Below are positions 43,079-51,259 of a stretch of DNA of 64,000 nt, in pieces. Location of the stretch: assembly GCF_023028345.1 (NCBI RefSeq), contig NZ_CP095487.1, forward strand, positions 806,001 through 870,000. Direction: 5' to 3'. Source of the stretch: Halorientalis marina (GTDB lineage: Archaea > Halobacteriota > Halobacteria > Halobacteriales > Haloarculaceae). A program made the position numbers and the translations under genes. Every line of letters starts with the position of its first letter. The stretch's first letter is position 1. The notes below the pieces were generated by a model. It made no database searches, was not told the DNA's origin, and was given only the letters and a program-made list of their open reading frames with translations.

Positions 43079-46000
43079 TCAAAGCTCACTGACGGTACGC
43101 GGTACCCGCTGCCGGGAGAGCAGTTCGAGCGTCTGTGCCTGCACACTCGCGGGTGAGTCGGTTTCAAGCAGGGCACTGACCGCGTCCTCTACGGGGGCGA
43201 GCGCAGTGGGTTCGTCGCCGATGATCGCCTGCAATGCCGACAGCAAGGGTCGTGTCGTGGCCGGGGACGTCGGGGAGAGCGCTGTCCCGATGTTCTCGAG
43301 TACCGGATCATCGAGATACCGGGCCACTGCCGGCATCTGTTCACAGATCCGTCGGATGGCGACGGCGGCTGGCTCCCGGACTGCTGGGCGGTCATCGAGC
43401 GCGTCGCCGAGCACGGCGACCAGTCCGGCGGCCGTCTCCGGAGAGAGTACCCCGAACCCGGACACCGTACAGAGTTCGAAGGCGGCCTGTGATCTGACGT
43501 CTCGATGGTGATCGTCGAGCGCCACAGAGAGATCGACGAGCGCGCGTCTGTGGAGGGCTGTCGACACGCCTGTTCTGTACCGACGGTCTCCCGTGTGATC
43601 ACCACCGAGGGCTTCGTCGAGTGTCACGTACCTGTCGACGGACAGGTCCAGCCGGAAATCGTCGTCGGCGACTAGCGAGAGTCCCGTGGCGGCCCATTTG
43701 CGCGAGTGATCGTCGAGAAGGTTCTGTCGGTCGAACTCGCAGCTGTTGGCGAGTTCGCTGTAGGCGTCGGCCCGCAGGGAGGCAGGGAGCGTGGCGTCAG
43801 CAGCGAGGGCCGCGAGTCCCTTCGCCCCATCGTGGTTCATCTGAAAGTAACTGTGCTCGAGAGCAGTGGTCAGGGGATCGACGAGTTGTGCGCGCAGTCC
43901 GGCCGGGACGGTCCGATCGCTCGCTACGTCACGGAGTGCGCTCGCTGCTCGCACCCTCATCCTGGGGTTCGCGTGGTCGAGCACGGACCCAAGCGTGTCG
44001 AGACCGTCGGTCCAGAGGTCGACCGGGACGTCGTCTGCTAGCGCTGCGACACCCACTGCTGCGTATCCTCTGATTATCTTTTCATCGTGGTCGAGTCCTG
44101 CTTCGAGTGCCGCGACGAGTGCGGTGCGCACGTCATCCGACAGGTGACCGTTGGTTGCGAGTGCCACCAGTCCACGTACGGCCGTTCGCGGGACTTCACG
44201 TCTCTCGTGTCCCAGGGCATCCCGCAGAATCCCCACGAGATGTGTTCGGATGCCGCTCGAGTCGGTCTCGTCGCCTCGAGCGATTGCGTACCGACTCTCC
44301 GCTCCCGCCAGCGCCGCGAGTTCGCCTGTGGCCCGTGCCTGAACTTCCCGGTCGTCGACCGTGAGCGCGTCATTGAGCGCATCGACGAGCACGAGACGCT
44401 GGTCGGGAGGAAGTGTCTGCTCGCCTGCCAGCTTCGCCGTGCGCGTCAGGAGAATGCGGTCGGGATTCGCCTCGCGGAGAGACTCCGCCAGCGCGGTTGC
44501 CGCGGTCGCGCGCAGGTCCGTTGGGACGTCGTCCTGGCGTGCGAGCACAACGAGTCCTCGAGCGGCGGCGCCCCTCACATCGGGATCGTCATCGTCGATG
44601 GGAGTGACGAGCGCGTCGACGAGAGTGGGAGAGGGATCGAGAGTGGGCCCGTCCCTCTCCAGTCGCTCCACGATCCCCTGGACAGCGTCGCGTCGGACCT
44701 CGGGCTCGTGGTGGTCGAGAGCAGAAGTGAGCACGTCGGCAGGAGCGGTGTCGCGGGCCGCGGTGGGGGCCTCGTCGTTCGGGAACCGCACGAGGACCCG
44801 TGCAGCGCCGATTCGGACACGGACAGCATCGTCCACGAGGGCAGTCGTGAGTGCATCCAGGAGCGTGGAACGGTGGTCGGCGGACAGGGTCGCCCCTTCG
44901 GGAAGTGTGACGAGAGCTTCGACAGTTGCAGTCCGGACCGCAGCGTCATCGTGGGCCAGTGCCGCACAGACGGTGTCGACGGCAACCACCCGATGCTCGG
45001 GCGCGATGCTCGCACGCGCCAGCAATGCGACAAGCCCCGTTGCGGCCTGGCGGCGGACGCTCGACCGCTCGTCTTCGATCCGTGTCGCGAACACGTTGAG
45101 CAGTGCGTTCCGTGTCTCAGTCGAGCGTTCGTCGTCAGCTGCCAGTCGCGCGAGCAGTTCCGCTGCCGTCCCGTGTCTGGATTCGTCGCCGTCCGCGAGA
45201 ACCGTTTCGAGTGTCTCGACGACTGCCGTCCCACAGCCGGGCGGCAGTGAGCCGTCCTCGACGAGGTCCGCGAGGCGCTGGAGGACCCGATCAGAGCCAG
45301 CGCCACCCGTTTCGAGCGCGTCCAGGAGCACCTCGACGGCGGCAGATCGACGCGCCGGGGCGACGGATTCGTCGCCGGCCAGCGACGCGAGTCCGTATCC
45401 GGCACCGGTACGGGAAGCCTCGCCGCTGAGGACGGTGCCAAGAGCGTCTGTAACCGTGGTGTCCCCGCCGAGTCGACTATCGACCGAGATGCCCGGGAGC
45501 CGCACCACTTCGTTGAGATACCGCGCTGCACCGGACTCGACGAGCACCGTGAACGGGTCGTCACCGTCCAGCATGGGAATGTCACCGGTCGTATGTGCCC
45601 AGAGGAGCCACCGGTAGAACGAACTCGGGTTCCTCCCCCGTTCCACTCTGTTCCAGAGGAGATCGGTGTCGACTGGAGACGCGAGATCGAACTGACGACT
45701 CACAACGTGCGTCCAGATACGGACCCGCGAATCGTCCACGTCGGCACAGTCTTCGAGGACGGATCGCGAGAGACCAGTGACAAGTCGAGACAGGTCCTCG
45801 TGTCCAGCGAGAACAGCCGTCGTCCGAAGCAGGTCCGTCAGCGCGTCCGCGTCGGCTGGTCCGGAGAGGGCCGTCTCGAACTGGCCCGTGAATCGTGGCA
45901 GGCGGTCGTCGGTGTGCTCGGTCAGCAGCCAGTCGGCGGTGAACTCGGGGCGGGCGACGACGACGGTCCCGAGTGTCCGAATCGCCTCGACGTGGGCAAT

Positions 46001-46426
46001 CCGTGTGGCTGTGGTCTTGAGAACACCGGTCACGGCCTGGAGGACGACTGCAGTCCGGTCGGCCGACGACGCCAGTTGCGCTTCATCGAGCGCTGCGAGC
46101 GCAGCCATTCCCTCCTGTCGAACCTCGGTGTCGTAGGCCCCGACCAGGAACTGTCGACCCTTGCTCCACGAGCCTGTGGACACGGCGAGGACTGTGCTTG
46201 CGATATTCGGAACGAGTCGGTCCACCTGTTCGGGGTGGTCGACCGCCAGCGCGTGGGCGTCGGCGAGCGCCTCCGCACGGGTTGCCAGTTCACCCAGCCC
46301 GGGACTGTCCGCCTGCCCATCAGCGAGTGTCGTTTCGATGGCTTCCCGTCTGTCGGTGGGCGTCGGTTCGGGACTCTCGGCGGTAGATGCGGTATCTACC
46401 CGTGGCCCTTCGTCGAGCGCACTCAT
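43079..46426 (-). CDS. Large HEAT-repeat protein (paralogue B)
   Basis: A 1115-residue all-helical protein with about 20 HEAT-like repeats of roughly 38-40 residues ('VRRQAATGLVALLARASIAP', 'VRTATVEALVTLPEGATLS', 'VRDVA'-like turns). Family landmarks: 'ELATRAEALADAHALAVDHP', 'SWSKGRQFLVGAYDTEVRQE', 'VRIWTHVVSRQFDLASPVD', and C-terminal 'ASVQAQTLELLSRQ'. Its GC3 is very high and repeat spacing very regular, suggesting recent internal amplification. It is the first of the tandem minus-strand array and sits 249 bases beyond the vWA start. Likely a scaffold or lesion/ligand-binding solenoid. Confidence 0.85.
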   Translation of the reverse strand: MSALDEGPRVDTASTAESPEPTPTDRREAIETTLADGQADSPGLGELATRAEALADAHALAVDHPEQVDRLVPNIASTVLAVSTGSWSKGRQFLVGAYDTEVRQEGMAALAALDEAQLASSADRTAVVLQAVTGVLKTTATRIAHVEAIRTLGTVVVARPEFTADWLLTEHTDDRLPRFTGQFETALSGPADADALTDLLRTTAVLAGHEDLSRLVTGLSRSVLEDCADVDDSRVRIWTHVVSRQFDLASPVDTDLLWNRVERGRNPSSFYRWLLWAHTTGDIPMLDGDDPFTVLVESGAARYLNEVVRLPGISVDSRLGGDTTVTDALGTVLSGEASRTGAGYGLASLAGDESVAPARRSAAVEVLLDALETGGAGSDRVLQRLADLVEDGSLPPGCGTAVVETLETVLADGDESRHGTAAELLARLAADDERSTETRNALLNVFATRIEDERSSVRRQAATGLVALLARASIAPEHRVVAVDTVCAALAHDDAAVRTATVEALVTLPEGATLSADHRSTLLDALTTALVDDAVRVRIGAARVLVRFPNDEAPTAARDTAPADVLTSALDHHEPEVRRDAVQGIVERLERDGPTLDPSPTLVDALVTPIDDDDPDVRGAAARGLVVLARQDDVPTDLRATAATALAESLREANPDRILLTRTAKLAGEQTLPPDQRLVLVDALNDALTVDDREVQARATGELAALAGAESRYAIARGDETDSSGIRTHLVGILRDALGHERREVPRTAVRGLVALATNGHLSDDVRTALVAALEAGLDHDEKIIRGYAAVGVAALADDVPVDLWTDGLDTLGSVLDHANPRMRVRAASALRDVASDRTVPAGLRAQLVDPLTTALEHSYFQMNHDGAKGLAALAADATLPASLRADAYSELANSCEFDRQNLLDDHSRKWAATGLSLVADDDFRLDLSVDRYVTLDEALGGDHTGDRRYRTGVSTALHRRALVDLSVALDDHHRDVRSQAAFELCTVSGFGVLSPETAAGLVAVLGDALDDRPAVREPAAVAIRRICEQMPAVARYLDDPVLENIGTALSPTSPATTRPLLSALQAIIGDEPTALAPVEDAVSALLETDSPASVQAQTLELLSRQRVPRTVSEL

Positions 46427-46741
46427 CGTTCACCACGGTCGGGTTGGTCCGTTCGGATGGTCACCGTTCCGGAGTTCGGTCGCGCACTCGATGACCGGGC
46501 GGGCGGGAGAGGTGACATCGAACCACTGTATAGTCGAAACGACTCACGAGAGATAAATCTTACTCAGCGACCGGCCACCCGCCCCGTGTCCGAAGCGACT
46601 CCCGCACGAACCCAGACAGAAACACGACTGTAGAGGTGGAAATCCGTGAAGGAATCAGATTTCCACGAGTCGAGGTGGGACGTCTCTAACGACGACAGTT
46701 TTATGTTCTTTCGTCAGTGTTGGCTAGTGTGTTGAGTCACA
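46427..46741. other. Intergenic region with 9-bp inverted repeat
   Basis: GTGGAAATC (46636-46644) and GATTTCCAC (46658-46666) form a perfect inverted repeat with a 13-base spacer. 'gttttatgtt' (about 46696) fits a TATA box for the gene at 46742; minus-strand 'gatttatctc' (46547-46556) may serve the HEAT gene. Candidate operator or hairpin. Confidence 0.45.
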
Positions 46742-46876
46742 ATGAGTAAATTAGACTATAGGAGGATACAGGCGAAGTGGGCCAGGCAGATGGACGAAGG
46801 TCTCGAGGAGGTCATGCCGCATTCGTGGCAGGGCCACCGTCGGCTCGCCGAGGGTGACTATCCCTATGACGGCTGA
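46742..46876 (+). CDS. Very small protein of unknown function
   Basis: A 44-residue frame (MSKLDYRRIQAKWARQMDEG...) beginning 35-45 bases after a TATA-like box, mixed basic and acidic, ending 'GDYPYDG'. It lies upstream of the twin zinc-ribbon gene (90-base gap) and may be co-transcribed with it. Reality is plausible from codon use and promoter position but unproven. Confidence 0.45.
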   Translation: MSKLDYRRIQAKWARQMDEGLEEVMPHSWQGHRRLAEGDYPYDG

Positions 46877-46966
46877 ACCGGCAACCGGCATCGCCTCGAC
46901 GTACACTCGAGATCACGCGACGGCTGGCCGTGGAATAGATCGCAAGGAAACCAAGGAAACCATCAC

Positions 46967-47224
46967 ATGACACAGACCGAAATCAAGGGCGGATTCATTA
47001 AAGACGGACCGCGGTGTGGATACAGGAACTGCGGCGGAACCGACTGGATCATCAAAGGAGACAGCAAGATTAAATGTTCCAATTGCGGAAAAGACAGGGG
47101 GCTGAAAGGAACCTACGCGTACGTCACGAACGGGCCCACATGTGGCTACAGGGGCTGTGGCGGTGCTGACTGGTTCGTCGGGGAAAACAACTGGCGCTGT
47201 ACGAAATGCGGGAAAAAGCGGTAG
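46967..47224 (+). CDS. Twin zinc-ribbon protein
   Basis: An 85-residue protein made of two tandem ribbons: 'RCGYRNCGGTDW' with 'KCSNCGKDRG', then 'TCGYRGCGGADW' with 'RCTKCGKKR'. The internal duplication is plain, with the same CGYRxCGG(T/A)DW opening in both halves. It is basic, unlike most proteins here, so nucleic-acid binding is possible. It is the only real + strand gene within the HEAT array apart from the 44-residue frame before it. Confidence 0.75.
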   Translation: MTQTEIKGGFIKDGPRCGYRNCGGTDWIIKGDSKIKCSNCGKDRGLKGTYAYVTNGPTCGYRGCGGADWFVGENNWRCTKCGKKR

Positions 47225-47563
47225 ATCCCGGGAAACGTCCCCTCACCATCTGGAAAACTAGTTCTCGAGTGATATCGGTATGGAGAGGGACTCTGCGGTC
47301 GGTTGATCAGCAGTCCCGTCCAGTCCTCTCGGATTGCGGACACAAAAACGTGCCTCAGTGAGGGCTTCTGGACAGCCAACACGCCTAGCCGGGGTTCTTT
47401 CGACAATTCTCGACTTCGGTTGTTTCCCTCTCGGCCAACACATTCTGTATGTTCATGAGTACTGACTCGAATTGACTGCAAATTTGCTCCACCGGCCGTG
47501 TTGGGCTACCTGAGATACTTCTGACGGACCTCGAGGACCCGCCGTCTGAATTCAGGCAGCACC
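47225..47563. other. Intergenic region between convergent genes
   Basis: No gene or clear repeat seen between the twin zinc-ribbon gene and the stop of HEAT paralogue C. Confidence 0.5.
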
Positions 47564-50365
47564 CTAGTCAGTTGGACTGATTCTATCAGTCCCTGCGCTG
47601 CCTGGACTCGCACCAGTGAGTGAGAGTACCCCCAGTGCCCGAATCTGAATTCTTTCTGGTGTCTCAGCAGTCAGGACCCTCTGAATATTATGGGTTACTG
47701 GCATGACGTACAGCACGTCATCTGCTGCCAGTGCCTCGAGCGCACCCAGCAATTCCCGTGTTACCGTTAGTTCGGTTGGCTTTAGCCCCCGGCCAATCGT
47801 TGTCGTCAGACGTGACATCTCACCAGCAACCTGTGGATGGATTTCGCAGCAGACTCGAATGTTTCGGGCGGCATCCTGTCGGAGACTTCGGTGCTCAGCG
47901 TCAATCACAGTTTGGAGGCCCTCGAGAAGGATTCTCGCCTGAACTTGTGTGAGGGTCCTACACATAACCATCTCCTCTACCCTATCAAGAACGATCTGTC
48001 GAACAAATTTATCATCGTCTTCAAGATCGCGCGCCAGGGTTTTGAGTGCGCGCCGCTGCACCTCAGAAGGTATGTCTTCCTCCGTTACCAAATCTACAAT
48101 CGTCTCTAGATACGCCATTTGCACGGACGGACGTTCGTCCTCGAAGCCAGTCAGAACCGTCTCGAACACGTGCCGCTCGACCCTGCCAGACAGTTCGGAT
48201 CCTGAAGATAGATCTCTCAGGCCCTCCGCGGCACTGACTCGAACGTCCCAAGAGTCGTGGTCAAGCGCATTCAGGAGCGTCTCGAGTACGCGCTGCTGTC
48301 TCTCGCAGGACAGATCCTCACCCGGCGGCAAATTCACGAGGCCCTCCGCAGCTTTCGTCCGAACGATTTCATCGTCGGCCTCTTCGAGTGTGGTTCCAAA
48401 TCTTTCGACCACGAGCTGCTTTGTTTCACTGGACACGCTCTCATTCGTTACCAACCACTTCAGGCCCTGTGCAGCATATCGTCGAACCACCTCGTCGGCA
48501 TCCTCAAGGGCGATTGCGAGTGTCCTGAACACGCGCTGCTGTGCCTCAGCGTTCAGGCTCTTTTCGGCTGCCACATCTCTCAGTCCCTGTGCAGAGCATC
48601 GTCGAACACCCTCGTTTTCGTTTTCGGCAGCGTCTACCAGCGCTCCGACCGCGTTTCGTTGAACCTTGCTGGAGAGATTCTCTTTTCCTACAAGATAGGC
48701 CAGGCCCGTCGCGGCTATCTCTCGAAGCTTCTCATACTCGGTGTCTTCGAGTACAGATGCTGACACGTTTACAAATCGGTGCCGCACCTCACGGGGCAGG
48801 TCTTCTTCCGCTGCTGCATCTCTGAGGGACGTCAGGGCCTGTCTTCGGACGAACCCACGGTTGTCTTCGAGAGTGTTTGCCAGCACGTCAAGCAGGCGCC
48901 GTTGCACCCCAATCGCCACGTCATTTTCTGCTGCTACCTTCGTTAGACCCTCCGAAGCGCGCCGTTGAATACCTTTATCGTCGTATTCGAGGGCAGTTAC
49001 CAGTGCTTCACCCACTCGCTGCTGCACCTCAGTTGAGAGGGTATCTCTCGTTGCCACCTCTCTCAGGCCATCCGCAGCGAGACTCCGAACACCATCGTCG
49101 GGGTCTTCGAGAGCAGTTTCAAGTGCTTCGATAACTCGCACCTCTTCCGCACTCGGTAGGGAATTTTCTGCTACCAGATCTGCCAGATCCTCAACAGCAC
49201 GACGTCTAACAGCGAGGTCGGGATCTTCCAGAGTTGTTATGATTGCCTCGACCAGTCTTTGCTCCACCTCACCGGAGAGGGTTTCCTCGCTTGCTACCCG
49301 CTTCAGGCCCCACACAGCACGCTGTCGAATGTCCTCATCAGTGTCATCGAGGACCACCTCGAGACTGGCGAGAACGTTGTTGGAGGGAAGGATGGTCTCG
49401 AAGAAGGTATCTCCCAAGCGGTGAGCCTCGTTGATCGACGCCAGTGCCTCGGATTGGGAGAGGAGTGTCACAAATACGTCGCCGCTATCGAGAGCGGGAA
49501 CCTCATCTGCGCTATACTCGGCCAGTAGCCACCTGCTGAGTCCGTCCGGATTCGATTGCTCCTCGAGTTTGGTCCAGAGTTGGGCAGGATTGAGAGGCGA
49601 GTCCCGCCCCAGTTCTCGACACAGCACGTGACACCAAGCCCTGACGAGCGTGTCATCTCCGTTGGTCACTTCGGCCAGCAGCGAATGACTAATATCATCC
49701 ACGAGGGGCCGTGTTGCCTCGTGATTGGCCAAGATCGTCCCTCCGCGTAATACCCCAGCTACGAGTTCGGACTCATCTGCTCGGTTCACCACTCGTTCTA
49801 GACACGCTTCAATCGCCAGGGTTCCCGCGTCGGTTTGCTCATCTGTCAGCAGTCTTGCTACCTGTTCGGGGTGTGGTATGGCGAGTGTCCCCAGCACCTC
49901 TATTGCGTACCCGGTCGTCGCCACATCCCCACTGTCGGCGAGTGCGGCGTTGACCGCCTCAACAACTTCCGAAATCCGATCTGTCCGCTCCCCGTCGTCG
50001 AGTTCTGCATCGATCATCTGCTGGGCCGTGAGTACTGCAAGCGCGGCCATCCCGTCGCGCTGGATTCGCGTCCCGAAGGCCCCAGGCAGCACGTCCCGTC
50101 CTTTTCCAGACTGGGATTCGATCGCCGCTATCACCGTCCGCACAATCTCGGGTACCAGTTCAGCCACCATCTCAGGATGCTCGGTCGCAAGGTCTCGAGC
50201 GTCTGTTAGCGCGTCGGCCAGGACCGCCAGTCCACCCATCCTCAAATCAGCCGACACTGTCTCGGCCAACCGTCGCTCAATGACTTTCTTTCGGTCGGTG
50301 GGCGTCTGGCCGGCGTCGTCCGTTGGCACGGCCTCGCGATCGGGGACCTCCGAGTCTCCATTCAT
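47564..50365 (-). CDS. Large HEAT-repeat protein (paralogue C)
   Basis: A 933-residue protein starting at the ATG at 50365 (MNGDSEVPDRE); the longer frame to 50467 lacks coding character. About 15 regular repeats of ~39 residues follow the pattern 'RRRAVEDLADLVAENSLPS' with 'VIEALETALEDPDDGVRSL'. Family landmarks: 'VLADALTDARDLATEHPEMV', 'SGKGRDVLPGAFGTRIQRDG', 'VRAWCHVLCRELGRDSPLN', C-terminal 'ERIQIRALGVLSL'. Several repeats are so alike that internal duplication must be recent. Codon use is slightly less GC-rich than paralogue B. No enzymatic motif. Confidence 0.85.
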   Translation of the reverse strand: MNGDSEVPDREAVPTDDAGQTPTDRKKVIERRLAETVSADLRMGGLAVLADALTDARDLATEHPEMVAELVPEIVRTVIAAIESQSGKGRDVLPGAFGTRIQRDGMAALAVLTAQQMIDAELDDGERTDRISEVVEAVNAALADSGDVATTGYAIEVLGTLAIPHPEQVARLLTDEQTDAGTLAIEACLERVVNRADESELVAGVLRGGTILANHEATRPLVDDISHSLLAEVTNGDDTLVRAWCHVLCRELGRDSPLNPAQLWTKLEEQSNPDGLSRWLLAEYSADEVPALDSGDVFVTLLSQSEALASINEAHRLGDTFFETILPSNNVLASLEVVLDDTDEDIRQRAVWGLKRVASEETLSGEVEQRLVEAIITTLEDPDLAVRRRAVEDLADLVAENSLPSAEEVRVIEALETALEDPDDGVRSLAADGLREVATRDTLSTEVQQRVGEALVTALEYDDKGIQRRASEGLTKVAAENDVAIGVQRRLLDVLANTLEDNRGFVRRQALTSLRDAAAEEDLPREVRHRFVNVSASVLEDTEYEKLREIAATGLAYLVGKENLSSKVQRNAVGALVDAAENENEGVRRCSAQGLRDVAAEKSLNAEAQQRVFRTLAIALEDADEVVRRYAAQGLKWLVTNESVSSETKQLVVERFGTTLEEADDEIVRTKAAEGLVNLPPGEDLSCERQQRVLETLLNALDHDSWDVRVSAAEGLRDLSSGSELSGRVERHVFETVLTGFEDERPSVQMAYLETIVDLVTEEDIPSEVQRRALKTLARDLEDDDKFVRQIVLDRVEEMVMCRTLTQVQARILLEGLQTVIDAEHRSLRQDAARNIRVCCEIHPQVAGEMSRLTTTIGRGLKPTELTVTRELLGALEALAADDVLYVMPVTHNIQRVLTAETPERIQIRALGVLSLTGASPGSAGTDRISPTD

Positions 50366-50561
50366 GCAACCTGCCCCCGGTATCCAGCTTCCTGGCGGAC
50401 CTGCTGCTCCGCTCGCAGCCGGGTACAACGCCTTCTCGGCCACTCGTCTCGCTTTTCCACCCCGCACCCTACTCGAACTGCTCGCGTACCCACGGTCAGT
50501 CTCTGTTTGACTCCCCTGCTACTGAAAGTATCGAACAAATTAATTAGGTGATAGTGGACGC

Positions 50562-50954
50562 TCAACCGGGCAGATATCGCGGGGAAAGCGCCTGAATCAC
50601 CGTTTCTTCGTCTTCGAGGCAGGCTCGAGCTGCCTGTCGCACGAGTGGGACGCTGTCGGATGTCCGTTGGCGAAGAAGTGGTTCGATCGCGTCGCGGACG
50701 GACGGAACCGCCGCGATGAGTTCCTGGCAGGTCCGGACTGCCCTCCAGCGAACCTTGTAGTCGTCGTGACGGAGCGCACGATTCAATCGGACGAGGAGTT
50801 TACTGCGATCCGGCAACGAGCCTCCGCCGTTTCCATCTGCATTTCCTCCGCGGAACGCATTGACGAGTTGCTTACCTGCTCGCCGGCGAACCGCACTATC
50901 CGAGTGGTCGATGCGAACGTCTGTGACGTTTGCCGAGGTGGTGGGAGTGGACAT
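50562..50954 (-). CDS. Small HEAT-repeat protein
   Basis: A 130-residue protein with about three HEAT-like repeats ('SAVRRRAGKQLVNAFRGG', 'KVRWRAVRTCQELIAAVPSV', 'LVRQAARACLEDEETVI'), lacking the N- and C-terminal landmarks of the big paralogues. It may be an independent small solenoid or the decayed end of a larger copy. It lies between paralogues C and D, beside the tRNA-like sequence. Confidence 0.65.
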   Translation of the reverse strand: MSTPTTSANVTDVRIDHSDSAVRRRAGKQLVNAFRGGNADGNGGGSLPDRSKLLVRLNRALRHDDYKVRWRAVRTCQELIAAVPSVRDAIEPLLRQRTSDSVPLVRQAARACLEDEETVIQALSPRYLPG

Positions 50955-51065
50955 GCATTTCCTCCATCACTGTTGTTGTCTCTCACTGTATAAAAAACTA
51001 ACTCATATTTAGTAATTATAAGATAGTGATAGACCATACGGTGGCTTGAGCACCTGAGGGAAGAA

Positions 51066-51186
51066 GTGGTTCTCAGAGGATTTGAACCTCCGGCTCGTCC
51101 GTGGATTACGCGCAGACGTCCTGCAGTCAGGGACTGTGCCTGCGCGTACGGCCGTGTGTTAAGCCAGACTACACCATTGAACCGCT
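51066..51186 (-). tRNA. tRNA-like sequence with probable intron, possibly degenerate
   Basis: Read on the minus strand, 'GGTTC' pairs with 'GAACC' as part of an acceptor stem, 'GTGT...AGTCTGGCTTA...ACAC' is a good D arm, and 'GGAGG-TTCAAAT-CCTCT' is a perfect T arm. Between them a 9-bp stem (plus-strand 51107-51115 with 51140-51148) replaces the anticodon loop, as in archaeal tRNA genes with an intron. Two mismatches at the base of the acceptor stem and an anticodon I cannot assign suggest a divergent or dead gene. Confidence 0.5.
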
Positions 51187-51259
51187 ATTGCTAATTATAG
51201 CTAATAGTTGGTATCTATTAAATCTTGTGACGGGTACCACTCTGTGTGTTCGGGGTTAC

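Noticed and set aside
44087..46633. Several long + strand frames opposite HEAT paralogue B
   Set aside because: Cys/Ser/Arg-rich, low-complexity translations typical of antisense to a regular HEAT gene.
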